Made by a program: the position numbers and the translations under genes | Source: Viola odorata | Lineage: Eukaryota; Streptophyta; Magnoliopsida; Malpighiales; Violaceae | Length of the DNA stretch: 64,000 nucleotides | Assembly (NCBI GenBank): GCA_963691705.1 | Contig: OY829542.1 | Location: forward strand, 62,582,427-62,646,426 | Direction of reading: 5' to 3' | In this document: positions 35,126 to 45,729 of the stretch, piece after piece | Layout of the letters: every line of letters begins with the position of its first letter | How positions within the stretch are numbered: the first letter of the stretch is position 1 | Notes under the pieces: model-generated | Database searches by the model: none | Seen by the model: the letters and a program-made list of their open reading frames with translations, nothing else | Told to the model about the DNA's origin: nothing

Positions 35126-35806
35126 ATGAAGATTGGTTCCAGCTCGACCATGCGGCAGAATACTCATCAAGGGAACGATGATCAAGTTTCAATTGATGTT
35201 ACTGCACTAACATTGTCTTTGATGGATGAGTTCAAACAGTTGCATCCGCTCTTTAGAGAGCGTAACATCTACAGAGTTCCAAAGCGACTAAGAGTGCTAA
35301 ATGAGAATGCCTACACACCTCAATGTGTGTCCATCGGTCCGTATCACCATGGCAAAAAAGAGTTGAAGGCAATAGAAGAGCACAAAATAAGGTATCTCCA
35401 ACGTCTTCTTAAATTGGCCCTGGTAAGCCTCAACGAATTTGGTTCGTGTGTCAGGGATAATGAACAAGATTGCGAAACTATTATGGAGAAAGTTGATCTT
35501 AGTAGCGAAAGATTTGTGAGGATGATGTTAGTCGATGCGGCCTTTGTCATCATGGTCATGATAATGAATCATTTCAAACGGTTTCGTGATGAAGATGAGT
35601 TGTTATTCAATAAACCGCTGATGATATATGATATTCGAAACGACATGATCTTGCTTGAAAATCAGGTTCCCTTCTTTATTCTTGATCATTTACTTATCCT
35701 CTCCAATCTGGTAGATGAACGTTTTTCTATGGTTTATGTTACTGACAACAAAGAAAATTTTAGTTTATTTGATGACATGAATGACTTTGTTATAATAGGA
35801 GACTAA
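35126..35806 (+). CDS. Truncated DUF247 protein, copy 2
   Basis: An open 226-residue frame with the DUF247/UPF0481 N-terminal half: FRERNIYRVPKRLRVLNENA, then the hallmark CVSIGPYHHGKKELKAIEEHK, RYLQRLLK, VDLSSERFVRMMLVDAAFVI, and LMIYDIRNDMILLENQVPFF. Full plant DUF247 proteins are usually about 400-550 residues and end in a transmembrane helix; this one stops at NDFVIIGD without that half. Function is not established for the family in general, though grass self-incompatibility loci contain DUF247 genes. Of all the copies this keeps the most family-like middle (NEQDCETIMEKVDLSSERF). A TATA-like TTTTATATAGTATAG lies about 35 bp upstream. Expression is unknown. Confidence 0.75.
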   Translation: MKIGSSSTMRQNTHQGNDDQVSIDVTALTLSLMDEFKQLHPLFRERNIYRVPKRLRVLNENAYTPQCVSIGPYHHGKKELKAIEEHKIRYLQRLLKLALVSLNEFGSCVRDNEQDCETIMEKVDLSSERFVRMMLVDAAFVIMVMIMNHFKRFRDEDELLFNKPLMIYDIRNDMILLENQVPFFILDHLLILSNLVDERFSMVYVTDNKENFSLFDDMNDFVIIGD

Positions 35807-35921
35807 AATTCTAAGAAAAAACTAAGATGATATTTATGCGAAAAAATGGAGAAATAATAGAGAGGAATTAATATAATTTGTAATTAAATGTTCTACATTT
35901 GTATCATAAATGTCAATATTT

Positions 35922-35935
35922 ATACACACACACAT

Positions 35936-35966
<31 letters not shown>

Positions 35967-35967
35967 A
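35922..35967. repeat. (CA)n(TA)n microsatellite
   Basis: A compound CA then TA dinucleotide run in the spacer after DUF247 copy 2, at the same relative position as the TA runs after the other copies. Confidence 0.85.
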
Positions 35968-36350
35968 ACTTTTAATTAATTTGGAGCGTTAGAATACCAA
36001 TTTACAAATATTTTATTAATAAAATTATAAAGTTATGTAACTAGTCGAAGTTACCTAACTCTATAATTTTATTGATATAATAGTTAGTATCTCAACTATT
36101 ATTACTATATATATATTTTATCAATAATATATATTTGCTATATATATATATGTATATGGTAATTTTTAGTTTTTAATGAATTGACAATTAATGGACAAAT
36201 TTCGGCAAAAAAGATTAGTAAATTAGAGTTATTAAAAATTAAGGATGTAATAGACTTTTGAAAGAAAAATTAAGGGTATAATAGACTTTAAATGAATAAA
36301 ATCCTTCATACTTTTTATATAGTATAGATTAAATTGTAGTACTAGCAAGA

Positions 36351-37034
36351 ATGAAGATTGGTTCCAGCTCGACCATGCAGCAGAATACTCACAAAGGGAA
36401 CGATGATCAAGTTTCAATTGATGTTACTGCACTAACATTGTCTTTGATGGATGAGTTCAAACAGTTGCATCCGCTCTTTAGAGAGCGCAACATCTATAGA
36501 GTTCCAAAGCGACTAAGAGTGCTAAATGAGAATGCCTACACACCTCAATGTGTGTCCATCGGTCCGTATCACCATGGCAAAAACGAGCTGAAGGCAATGA
36601 AAGAGCACAAAATAAGGTATCTTCAACGTCTTCTTAAATTCACCTTGGTAAGCCTCCACGAATTTGTTTCGTGTGTCAGAGATAACGAAACAAGATTGCG
36701 GAACTATTATGGAGAAAGAGTTGATCTTAGTACCGAAAGATTTGTGAGGATGATGTTAGTCGATGTCGCCTTTGTCACCATGGTCATGATGATGAATCAT
36801 TTCAAACGGTTTCGTGTTGAAGATGAGTTGTTATTCATTAAATCGCGGATGATATATAATATTCGAAACGACATGATTTCGCTTGAAAATCAAGTTCCCT
36901 TCTTTATTCTTGATCATTTACTTATCCTCTCCAATCTAGTAGATGAACATTTTTCTATGGTTCATGTTATTGACAACAAAGAAAATTTTAGTTTATTTGA
37001 TGACATGAATGACTTTGTTATAATAGGAGACTAA
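36351..37034 (+). CDS. Truncated DUF247 protein, copy 3
   Basis: An open 227-residue frame, very close to copy 2 but with two small insertions (one A, then AG) about 40 bases apart. They shift and then restore the frame, replacing about 12 residues with ETRLRNYYGER before VDLSTERFVRMMLVDVAF. It keeps CVSIGPYHHGKNELKAMKEH and ISLENQVPFFILDHLL and ends NDFVIIGD. Like copy 2 it lacks the C-terminal half and membrane anchor of typical family members. The repeat period to copy 2 is 1,225 bp, spacer included. Confidence 0.72.
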   Translation: MKIGSSSTMQQNTHKGNDDQVSIDVTALTLSLMDEFKQLHPLFRERNIYRVPKRLRVLNENAYTPQCVSIGPYHHGKNELKAMKEHKIRYLQRLLKFTLVSLHEFVSCVRDNETRLRNYYGERVDLSTERFVRMMLVDVAFVTMVMMMNHFKRFRVEDELLFIKSRMIYNIRNDMISLENQVPFFILDHLLILSNLVDEHFSMVHVIDNKENFSLFDDMNDFVIIGD

Positions 37035-37263
37035 AATTCTAAGAAAAAACTGAGATCATATTTATGCAAAAAAATGGAGAAATAATAAAGAGGAATTAAT
37101 ATAATTTGTAATTAAATGTTCTAAATTTGTATCATATATATGTAACCTTTAATTAATTTGGAGCGTTAGAATACCAATTGAGATAAAAATATTTTATTAA
37201 TAAAATTATAAAGTTATGTAACTAATCGAAGTTACCTAACTCTATAATTTTATTAATATAATA

Positions 37264-38238
37264 CTCCCTCCGGTCCGTTTTAACAGACGCGTTCGGGGTG
37301 GGCACGTCGTTTAAGGCGTCTGTGGCTATCGGTGGGACCCACGAGCGAAAATAATATTTTATTCATTTCCTTCTCTCCTCTGCCCAGCCCAGCCTCCACA
37401 AAATCATCAAATCCTCACTGCCACACCACCACAAAGCCACAATTTCAACCACAACAAATTCAATTTCAATCATCACCGCACCAAAACAGCTTACCTCTCC
37501 CTGATTCAATTCCACCACCATTCCATCTCCATCTCTGATTTTCCTCCCGATCGCCCAATCAACTAACACAATCCCCATCTCCGAGTTCCCTTCGCCGGCA
37601 CCACCGTCACTCCTGATCTGCCGCCACCTCAACCACCAACACAAACGCTCCCGACCTCTAAATTACACAAAATAGCCACCAAACCTTCAATAATCAACCA
37701 AACCATCATCAACAACAAACCGGACCAAGCCGAGAAGAGAAAGAAAGAAATAAAGAAGGAAAAGAGAGAAGAGAGGGTTGCGAGCTGCAGCCAAATTGAA
37801 AAAAAAAATGAAAAAAGAATAAAAGAAATGAGAGAAAAGAGTGTGGGCTGCGGCCCAAGGAAAGAAAAAGAATGTTTAAATCTTCAAAATAAACACCCTC
37901 CATGCTCATAATCAATCTGATCTGCCTTTTGTTTTAGAGAAAGGAGGAAGAAAGCTATGGCGGAGAGAAGAAAGAAATGGAGAAAATGGAGCGAATGGGT
38001 TTCTGAGACGTTAGAAGCTTTCAATTCATTGTCCCCCGAGCTTTTGAAATTCACCCCACCAAATTTACCGCATGCCCGTCTTGGCCCCGTGCTACAGGTT
38101 GCTCACGCGTAAAACGACATGTTGTTTGGGGGTAATTTTGTGAAAAGACAAACTTGCTGGGCTCATTCACCAATGGCGTCAGTTAAAATGGACCACCATA
38201 AAATGGCTAAAACGTCAGTTATAATGGACCAGAGGGAG
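37264..38238. mobile_element. 975-bp non-autonomous mariner-type element
   Basis: Long TA-flanked element with Stowaway-like inverted ends CTCCCTCCGGTCCGTTTTAA and, read from the right, CTCCCTCTGGTCCATTATAA. It interrupts the DUF247 spacer; the uninterrupted sequence in sister spacers (AATATAATAGTTAGTATCTC) gives the empty site, with TA duplicated. The inside is quite unlike its surroundings: C- and CCA-rich for about 350 bp (37380-37720), then purine-rich (37730-37990), resembling captured gene leader sequence. No transposase frame. Confidence 0.85.
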
Positions 38239-38466
38239 TAGTTAGTATCTCAACTATTATTACTATATATATAGGTAATTTTTAGTTTTTAATTAATTAA
38301 CAATTAATGGACAAATTTCGGCAAAAAAGATTAGTAAATTAGAGTTATTAAAAATTAAGGATGCAATAGACTTTTGAAAGAAAAATTAAGGGTATAATAG
38401 ACTTTTACTGAATAAGATCCTTCATACTTTTTATATAGTATAGATTAAATTGTAGTACTGGCAGGA

Positions 38467-38544
38467 ATGGAGATTTGTTCCAGCTCATACATGCAGCAGA
38501 ATACTCGCCAAGAGATTGATGATCAAGTTTCAGTTGATATTACT
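38467..38544 (+). pseudogene. DUF247 fragment (5' end only)
   Basis: Begins with an ATG as ME then I, C and SSSYMQQNTRQ-like sequence, matching the first 26 codons of the other copies up to GTTGATATTACT. It is then cut off by the unrelated 800-bp block. The normal DUF247 upstream flank, including TATATAGTATAG, precedes it. Confidence 0.75.
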
Positions 38545-39345
38545 TGATTGCATTGTATTTCATCATGTTTTATTGTCCATTTACTAGTTATTTTGGACAG
38601 TAAATCTGCTGATTTATCCTTGTTTTCCCACATCTTAGCAGATCTGATCTGGAAGGCAGCTTTTGAGGAATCTGAACAGAAGAGAGCTGGGGCAGCATTA
38701 CCCGAGTCTAGGCCTGGATCATGGCCTAGACATATTCGCATCTGACGAATGGCGCATACCAGGATCGTCTTGGCCAGGACTGCGGCCAAGACATATTCGC
38801 GATTAAGACAGCACTTTAGAGCGCTTGGACCGCTTTCAGCGTTGGACTCTTATAGCTGGCACGTAGCAGCTGTTCCGCTATTTTAGAGGGATCTGAAGCC
38901 AATCTTTTGAAGAATCCCGAATGGGATCTCCCTCTTTATTATTTAGCGATTTAGTTTCCATTTTAAGAACAATTAATTGTAATAATCTTTTAGGAGATTT
39001 TCTAGGGATTAGAGTTGGATTGGGACAGAGGTTCTGAGGGCTATTTTAGCAAAACATTATTCACCTCTGTCCAGATCGAACACTACGCAATCCTTCTTCT
39101 CTTTTCTTAGTTCGACATTGTTACACTTTGCTCCGGATTTTATTATCTCGGATTTATATTATTTATGCAATTAAATACTTTACCTTTTTATTGATGAGTA
39201 TGAGTAACTAAACACCCATTCTTGGTAAGGGTTGAGGAGCTGTAGTTCTTATGCACTCGTGAGGCATCTTTCGTACTTCATAATCTCTTCCTTTGTATTT
39301 ATTTATTTCTTGAACTTAATCTATCGCTTACTCACTTGAACTAAA
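38545..39345. other. Unassigned 800-bp insertion in DUF247 cluster
   Basis: Sequence with no match to the DUF247 repeat unit. It replaces the rest of one copy and its spacer; repeat homology resumes at about 39346 (TTTAGTAATCTAGAGTTATT). It is less AT-rich than its surroundings and contains two related blocks, GGCCTAGACATATTCGC (38733) and GGCCAAGACATATTCGC (38784). Its right half has GAGTATGAGTAACTAAACAC, somewhat like retroelement leader sequence. No open protein or clear terminal repeats were found. It could be a solo-LTR or TRIM-type fragment. Confidence 0.5.
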
Positions 39346-39483
39346 ATTTAGTAATCTAGAGTTATTAAAAATTAAGGGTGGAATAGACTTTTGAAAGAAA
39401 AATTAAAGGTATAATAGACTTTTACTGAATAAGATCTTTTGTACTTTTTATATAGTATAGATTAAATTGTAGTACTGGCAGGA

Positions 39484-40162
39484 ATGGAGATTGGTTCCAG
39501 CTCAACCATGCTGCAGAATACTCGCCAAGGGAACGATGATCAAGTTTCAGTTGATGTTACTGCACTAACATTGTCTTTGACAGATGAGTTCAAATAGTTG
39601 CATCCACTCTAGAGAGCGCAACATCTACAGAGTTCCAAAGTGACTAAGAGTGCTAATGAGAATGCCTACACACCTCAATGTGTGTCCATCGGTCTGTATC
39701 ACCATGGCAAAAACGAGCTGGAGGCAATGGAAGAGCACAAAATAAGGTATCTCCAACATCTTCTTAAATTCACCCAGGTAAGCCTCCACGAATTTGTTTC
39801 GTGTGTCTGGGATAATGAAACAAGATTGCGGAACTATTATGGAGAAAGTTGATCTTAGTAGCGAAAGATTTGTGAGGATGATGTTAGTCGATGCCACCTT
39901 TGTCACCATGGTCATGATGATGAATCATTTCAAACGGTTTCTTGTTGAAGATGAGTTGTTATTCAATAAACCGCTGATGATATATGATATTCGAAACGAC
40001 ATGATCTTGCTTGAAAATCAGGTTCCCTTTTTTATTCTTGATCATTTACTTGTCCTCTCCAATCTGGTAGATGAACATTTTGCTATGGTTCACGTTTTTT
40101 ACAACAAAGAAAACTTTAGTTTATTTGATGACATGAATGACTTTGTTATAATGGGAGACTAA
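39484..40162 (+). pseudogene. DUF247 copy 4, broken
   Basis: Starts MEIGSSSTMLQNTRQGNDDQ but has an in-frame TAG at 39595-39597 (DEFK then stop), a loss near 39610 (CTCTAGAGAGC), a second stop in the VPK region, and only the first of the two insertions seen in copy 3, so the frame changes near 39818. The distal part in its other frame still encodes VDLSSERFVRMMLVDATFV and NDFVIMGD. Non-functional. Confidence 0.85.
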
Positions 40163-41220
40163 AATTCTACGAAAAAATGAGATCGTATTTAAGCGAAAAA
40201 TGGAGAAATAATAGAGAGGAATTAATATAATTTGTAATTAAATGTTATGAGTTTGTATCATAAATGTCAATATATAGAATTTGTTTTAAAAAATAAAAAT
40301 GCCAAATCATACATCACACACATATTTGTTTAATTTTATATTTTTATCATTTTATTTTTTTTAACTTATTGAATCATATTATCGCTGGTAAAATTTATCT
40401 CATCTAATCGCATTAAGCTCTAATAGAATTTTTTTTGAGGAATAATAGATTTGATTATCTCAAACATCTAGTTTATTTTATTTAAATAAGAGTATAAAAT
40501 ACTATTTTATCCAGTCTCTCTATTTTAGCAATACCTTAACTCTCAGAATTACAGTAAAATCTTTAAATTATCCTTAAAAATTCAGAAACTAGATTTGATA
40601 AATGGAGAGAAGCTAGGATTTTGATTTAAGATTTTCCTCACTAGATTTTTTAGTTTGTGTTGAAAACTTGAAAAGATTATTCTGTTAGATCTCATGAATT
40701 TTTTAATTATTAAAAAAGTTCAAAGTGTAATTTTTAGAAAATTATTATACAGTATATATTGCATAAAATTATATAAAATAAATAAATATTTTATAAACTA
40801 TAGAATTTACCATAAAATAAAAAGAAAAAAGAAAAGATAAACCCGAAAACTATTTCCTTAATATTTTATGGCAATTAAGAAATAAAATTCAATCTAGAAA
40901 AATGAAAAAAGATCTTTGAGGTGACACCGATTAAACGAAGTCCAAATAGAACAATAATACTATAGTCAACGGCACGTACAATAAAAAAAAGGCAGAAAGA
41001 AGAAAAAGAACGATAGACAAAAAACTAAAACTCTGAGCAGAAAATATTTTTGCTTTCTCGTCTGTTCTACTGCTACAGCAAGTGTTGGGCATGTAGAGAG
41101 AGAGACTGAAATCTTTCGCCATTTCAACGTCTTATCATTCTTTTTTTTTCAAGAAACGCGATTTCTTGTTTTCCTTTCTTGAAGACACGCTCGCCGCCAT
41201 TTCCTCTCAGTCATTCAGCA
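40163..41220. other. Intergenic and presumed promoter of second CHX gene
   Basis: AT-rich sequence after the last DUF247 copy. No gene seen up to about 41,090. From there a CT-rich leader (TTTCTTGAAGACACGC, CTCTCAGTCATTCAGCAG) probably forms the first untranslated exon of the second CHX gene, ending at a donor at 41221/41222. Confidence 0.5.
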
Positions 41221-41549
41221 GGTAATTATTTGTAAAAATCCTTGATGTATCATATAATATAATATAAATCTTTACATGCAATACTGATCGATTCCTGCTG
41301 TTATCGTTTCACAATCGTTTCCAAGAATCTGAGTTTATATTGATGATGTTTCTTCCGGGTAGGAACTAGAAACCAATTTCGGATGCAGTAGCTTCTGATT
41401 GTTGATTTATTTGTTTATTCAATTTGGATCTTTTGAGTGGTGGGTATCAGGTACATTGATTCCTAAGCTTCTCAATTTTCCTTTTCCTTTTTTGCATTTT
41501 TGTCAGAACTGTATTTTCATAGTTTAGTGCTGGTAAAAATCTAGCGACT

Positions 41550-41604
41550 TTTTCTCAGTTCGATTGATTACAACCTGCCATGGAATTGTGTGTTTTGTGG
41601 TGGT

Positions 41605-41639
<35 letters not shown>

Positions 41640-41770
41640 ACTGTATGATTGATTATAGCTTCTATTCTTGTGACATTTTCTCAGTTCGATCGATTGCACC
41701 CTGCCATGGAAGTGTGTGTTTGGGGTGGGGGAAGTTACTCTATGATTGATTATAGCTTCTATCTTGATTT
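41550..41770. repeat. 126-bp tandem duplication with 34-G run
   Basis: Two copies of a unit with TTTCTCAGTTCGAT, CCTGCCATGGAA and TATGATTGATTATAGCTTCT start near 41550 and 41676. In copy 1 the GGTGGGG segment has expanded to 34 consecutive guanines (41605-41638); in copy 2 the same place reads GGGGTGGGGGAAG. It lies in the presumed 5'-UTR intron of the second CHX gene, G on the coding strand. Confidence 0.9.
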
Positions 41771-42279
41771 GCAAAAATTTCAGTGACTATTGTTTCCTGT
41801 AACTTTATGGTATAAATAAATAAATTTTCGGGTTCGGTTGTAGTCACAATTTGCAGAAGTGAAAAAAGAAACCAGTGGGGTCAGTGTCGGTGCTTCCCCA
41901 GATTAGATATTGTTTATACAATGCATCAGCATATACAGCTGAATCAAATTTGAAAAGTCCACACTCTGATCATTCTCTCTTTCGGCTACAAAGCTATTTA
42001 TGATTGTTTTTTATTCTCACCTGGTTTAAGTTTCATTATTTATCTGATAATAATAGTAATTAATAAAGCTTCCCAGAATGGCCATTTCATTTTCTATCTG
42101 GTTGCCTATCACCTGCTTGCTGTGACAGGAAAGCCTAGCTATCCGTATAAAAATTTCTTCAAATTAGATGAGTGGATTTTTATGTTACCACTCTGTTGTT
42201 TGGTGTTCTGTACCTTACTTTCTGACACAACTATTTTTCACTTCTCTTAGGGATTGAGGCAAAAATCCTTTTTGGTAGA

Positions 42280-45221
42280 ATGGCTTCACATGCTGCAGCC
42301 GCGCAGCAATGTCCTTCCCCAATGAAGCCGACATCCAATGGAGTATTTCAGGGTGATAATCCTCTGGATTTTGCTCTCCCCCTGGCTATTTTGCAGATAT
42401 GTCTTGTGATTGTAGTCACAAGGGGTCTTGCTTTCCTTCTTAGACCGATAAGACAGCCACGTGTTATAGCGGAGATTATTGTAAGTTCCTTTCTGTCTAT
42501 CCTTGTTTGCTTTGCCTACAGTTGTATTTGAATCTTGTTAACTGTTTAATTTGTTTTGTGATTTTTCATCACTGTATAAAAAGCTCATAGTTCTCATCTG
42601 GGTGGCTACTTTTTTTTTGCTTGTTCTTTATAAGGCTCGATTACATGCTGTGGTGTAAAGTATGGGTTTGTCTTACTGTAATCCAGCTCTTACAATTACA
42701 TTTTCCTCAAAATAATTAAACTAATAAAAGCTCAATTGATTTTTACAGTAACCATGAAAACTGGAGAAAAGAAATGTGTTTTTTATAAGATCATTGGGTT
42801 CAAAATTAAGAAAGGATAAGATTATACTGTGCATATTTCATCAAATCGTTTTTTTGGAGACTCCTAGTGTAATTGGTACAAATGACATGCTCTTGTTCAC
42901 TATAAGTGGTTTACCATGTGGCAGGGAGGAATTTTACTTGGGCCATCTGCTCTTGGTCGAAGCAAGACCTACTTACAGACAGTATTTCCAGCCAAGAGTC
43001 TGACAGTGTTGGACACTCTTGCTAATATTGGTCTTCTCTATTTCCTTTTCCTTGCCGGGCTGGAGTTAGATCCTAAAGCTCTTCGTAGAACTGGGAAAAA
43101 AGCCCTTGCGATTGCTATTGCTGGAATTAGCCTCCCTTTTGCAATGGGAATTGGCTCATCATTTGTTCTCAAAGCAACCATCGCTAAAGGGGTAAACAAT
43201 ACCTCATTTCTGGTGTTCATGGGCGTGGCTCTTTCTATAACTGCCTTCCCTGTGTTGGCTCGTATCCTGGCAGAGCTGAAGCTTTTAACAACTGACATTG
43301 GAAGAATGGCTATGTCAGCAGCAGCAGTTAATGATGTTGCTGCATGGATTCTTCTTGCCCTTGCCATTGCCCTATCTGGCTCTAACAATTCGCCACTTGT
43401 TCCTTGTTGGGTCTTCCTGTCTGGGTGTGCTTTTATCATTTTCTCAAGTCTTGTTGTCCCTCCAGTATTCAAATGGATGACTCAGCATTGCCAAGAAGGT
43501 GAGCCAGTCGAAGAGGTGTACATATGTGTAACATTAGCTGCTGTTCTGGCTGCTGGTTTTGTGACTGACGCTATAGGAATTCATGCCATGTTTGGTGCTT
43601 TTGTTCTTGGAGTTCTTATCCCAAAGGATGGACCATTTACTGGTGCTCTTGTGGAAAAAGTTGAAGATCTTGTATCGGGGCTCTTCTTGCCGTTGTACTT
43701 CGTGTCAAGTGGACTTAAGACCAATGTCGCTACAATACAAGGGCTCCAGTCTTGGGGCCTTCTGGCTTTAGTTATTTTTACAGCCTGTTTTGGGAAAATC
43801 GTGGGCACTTTTGTGGTCTCCTATTGGTGCAAACTGCCTCTTCGAGAGGCTCTTGCTATGGGAATTCTAATGAATACGAAAGGTTTGGTGGAGCTCATTG
43901 TTCTCAATATTGGTAAAGATAGAAAGGTATTTGGGGACTTTTTTCTTCCTTTTTTCAGAAATTGATACCTACCTTGTTTCTTATGTACGAATTCTTTTTG
44001 CATTTTCAGGTTTTGAATGATGAGACATTTGCCATTATGGTTTTAATGGCTCTGTTTACAACCTTCATTACCACCCCTCTGGTTACAGCTGTATATAAAC
44101 CAGCTAGGATAGAAAGAATGGCTCATTACAAGCACAGGACTGTTGAAAGGAAAAACTCAAATACCCAACTTCGCATTTTGGCTTGTTTCCATGGTTCAAG
44201 AAATATCCCATCAATAATAAATCTTCTTGAAGCCTCACGAGGGGTTCTGAAGCCTGAAGGTCTTTGTGTGTATGCACTGCATCTCATGGAGCTCTCGGAG
44301 AGGTCATCTGCCATATTGATGGTCAATAAGGTGAGAAAAAATGGGTTACCCTTTTGGAACAAAGGTCACCGTGATGGTTCTAGTCAAGTTGTTGTGGCAT
44401 TTGAAGCGTTACAACAACTAAGTCAGGTTTCTGTCCGGCCAATGACTTCTATTTCTTCTTTGTCTGACATGCATGAGGACATTTGCTCCACTGCTGAGAG
44501 TAAGGGTGTTGCAATCATTATTCTTCCATTCCATAAACACCAGAGGTGGGATGGATCACTGGAGACTACTCGAACTGACTTGCATTTGGTTAATCGTAGA
44601 GTTCTTGAGAATGCACCTTGCTCAGTCGGAATCCTAGTTGATCGAGGGCTTGGCGGAACCACTCATGTTCAAGCAAGTAATGTTTCTTACAACATTACTG
44701 TGCTGTTCTTTGGTGGGCATGATGATCGTGAAGCCCTTGCTTATGGAGCTCGAATGGCTGAACACCCTGGTATCAGTTTGTCAGTTATTCACTTCTTCGT
44801 GGAACCTCAGACTGCAACTGATATTGTTCGCGTTGAAGTTGACAAGAATCCTACTTGCACTTCAGGATCTACTGATGAAGAATTCCTCTCAGAGTTCAAG
44901 ATGAAACTTTCTGGGGATGAATCTGTCAAATTTGAAGAGAGAACTGTCACAAGCACAGCCGAAGCTATAGAAGCAATACGAGAAGTAAGCCACTGCAATC
45001 TGTTCTTGGTGGGTCGTATTCCTGGCGGTGAAATATCATCGTTTTTTAGCACCAGTAGTGAATGCCCAGAGTTGGGGCCTGTAGGGAGCTTGTTGGCTTC
45101 TCCTGTTTTATCGACGACATCATCAGTTTTGGTGATTCAACAGTATAATAGCCAGCAAGCTTTTGATCTAGCTACACCTGCGGGAGATGAATTGCGGAGC
45201 AAAGTGTCCGAATCTAACTGA
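42280..45221 (+). CDS. CHX18: Cation/H+ antiporter, CHX18-like (copy 2)
   Basis: CPA2-family K+/H+ exchanger, 804 residues from three exons, 42280-42480, 42925-43926 and 44010-45221, with the same phase-0 junctions and the same exon 2 length (1,002 bp) as the first CHX gene. It has [20 protein letters not shown] at the N-terminus, [12 protein letters not shown], the Asn-Asp pair in [11 protein letters not shown] (about residues 203-204), [17 protein letters not shown], and the C-terminal stress-protein-like half with [15 protein letters not shown] and [16 protein letters not shown]. Intron 1 is only 444 bp, against 1.9 kb in copy 1. A likely 5'-UTR intron spans 41222-42250. From memory this copy is closer to Arabidopsis CHX18 near its C-terminus ([18 protein letters not shown]). 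Confidence 0.95.
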
Positions 45222-45444
45222 TTTGTGTTAATCTCATTTTGGATTGTCCTGAAATTAGGTATAGTATGTGACTATCGTTTGAGACATCTTTCACTTTTTG
45301 CTGGTAATAATAGTCAAATTGCTCTGCTTAAAAATATGCTTATTCTGTCCTGTTAATAACTCCGTAAGTTTTCTTTTGGTAACACGAAAGGGCATAATGA
45401 TGATTTCTTACGAAAATTTGAGAACTGTTACAATAATGATAATA

Positions 45445-45729
45445 CTCCCTTCGAATTTTTTTGTTGTCCGAATTTAGCAAAAAATAATAATGTTAAATAG
45501 TTGTCTTAGTTAGATTTTCTAAACGGCCAGTTAGTATTTTTTTTATATTTTGTACATTTCTAATAATTATTTTAAAGTTTACACCCAATGACCTATATAC
45601 TTTTTTCATATTTCAAAAAATTGAAATCATTATCTCCCTTTATTCTACTATTATTTCCAATCTAAAATAATTATCATCTCGATACATGAGATTATAGTTA
45701 AAAAGACGACTAAAAAAATTCGGAGGGAG
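45445..45729. mobile_element. Stowaway-type MITE, family C
   Basis: 285-bp TA-flanked element. Left end CTCCCTTCGAATTTTTTTGT; right end read inverted CTCCCTCCGAATTTTTTTAG. The interior is AT-rich and unlike families A and B. It lies 220 bp beyond the stop of the second CHX gene, so it may fall in or near its 3' end. Confidence 0.82.

Noticed and set aside
33182..40162. Tandem repeats considered as a CRISPR-like or satellite array
   Set aside because: Units are 1.2 kb, carry protein-coding DUF247 segments and belong to a plant nuclear genome; this is a gene-cluster duplication.
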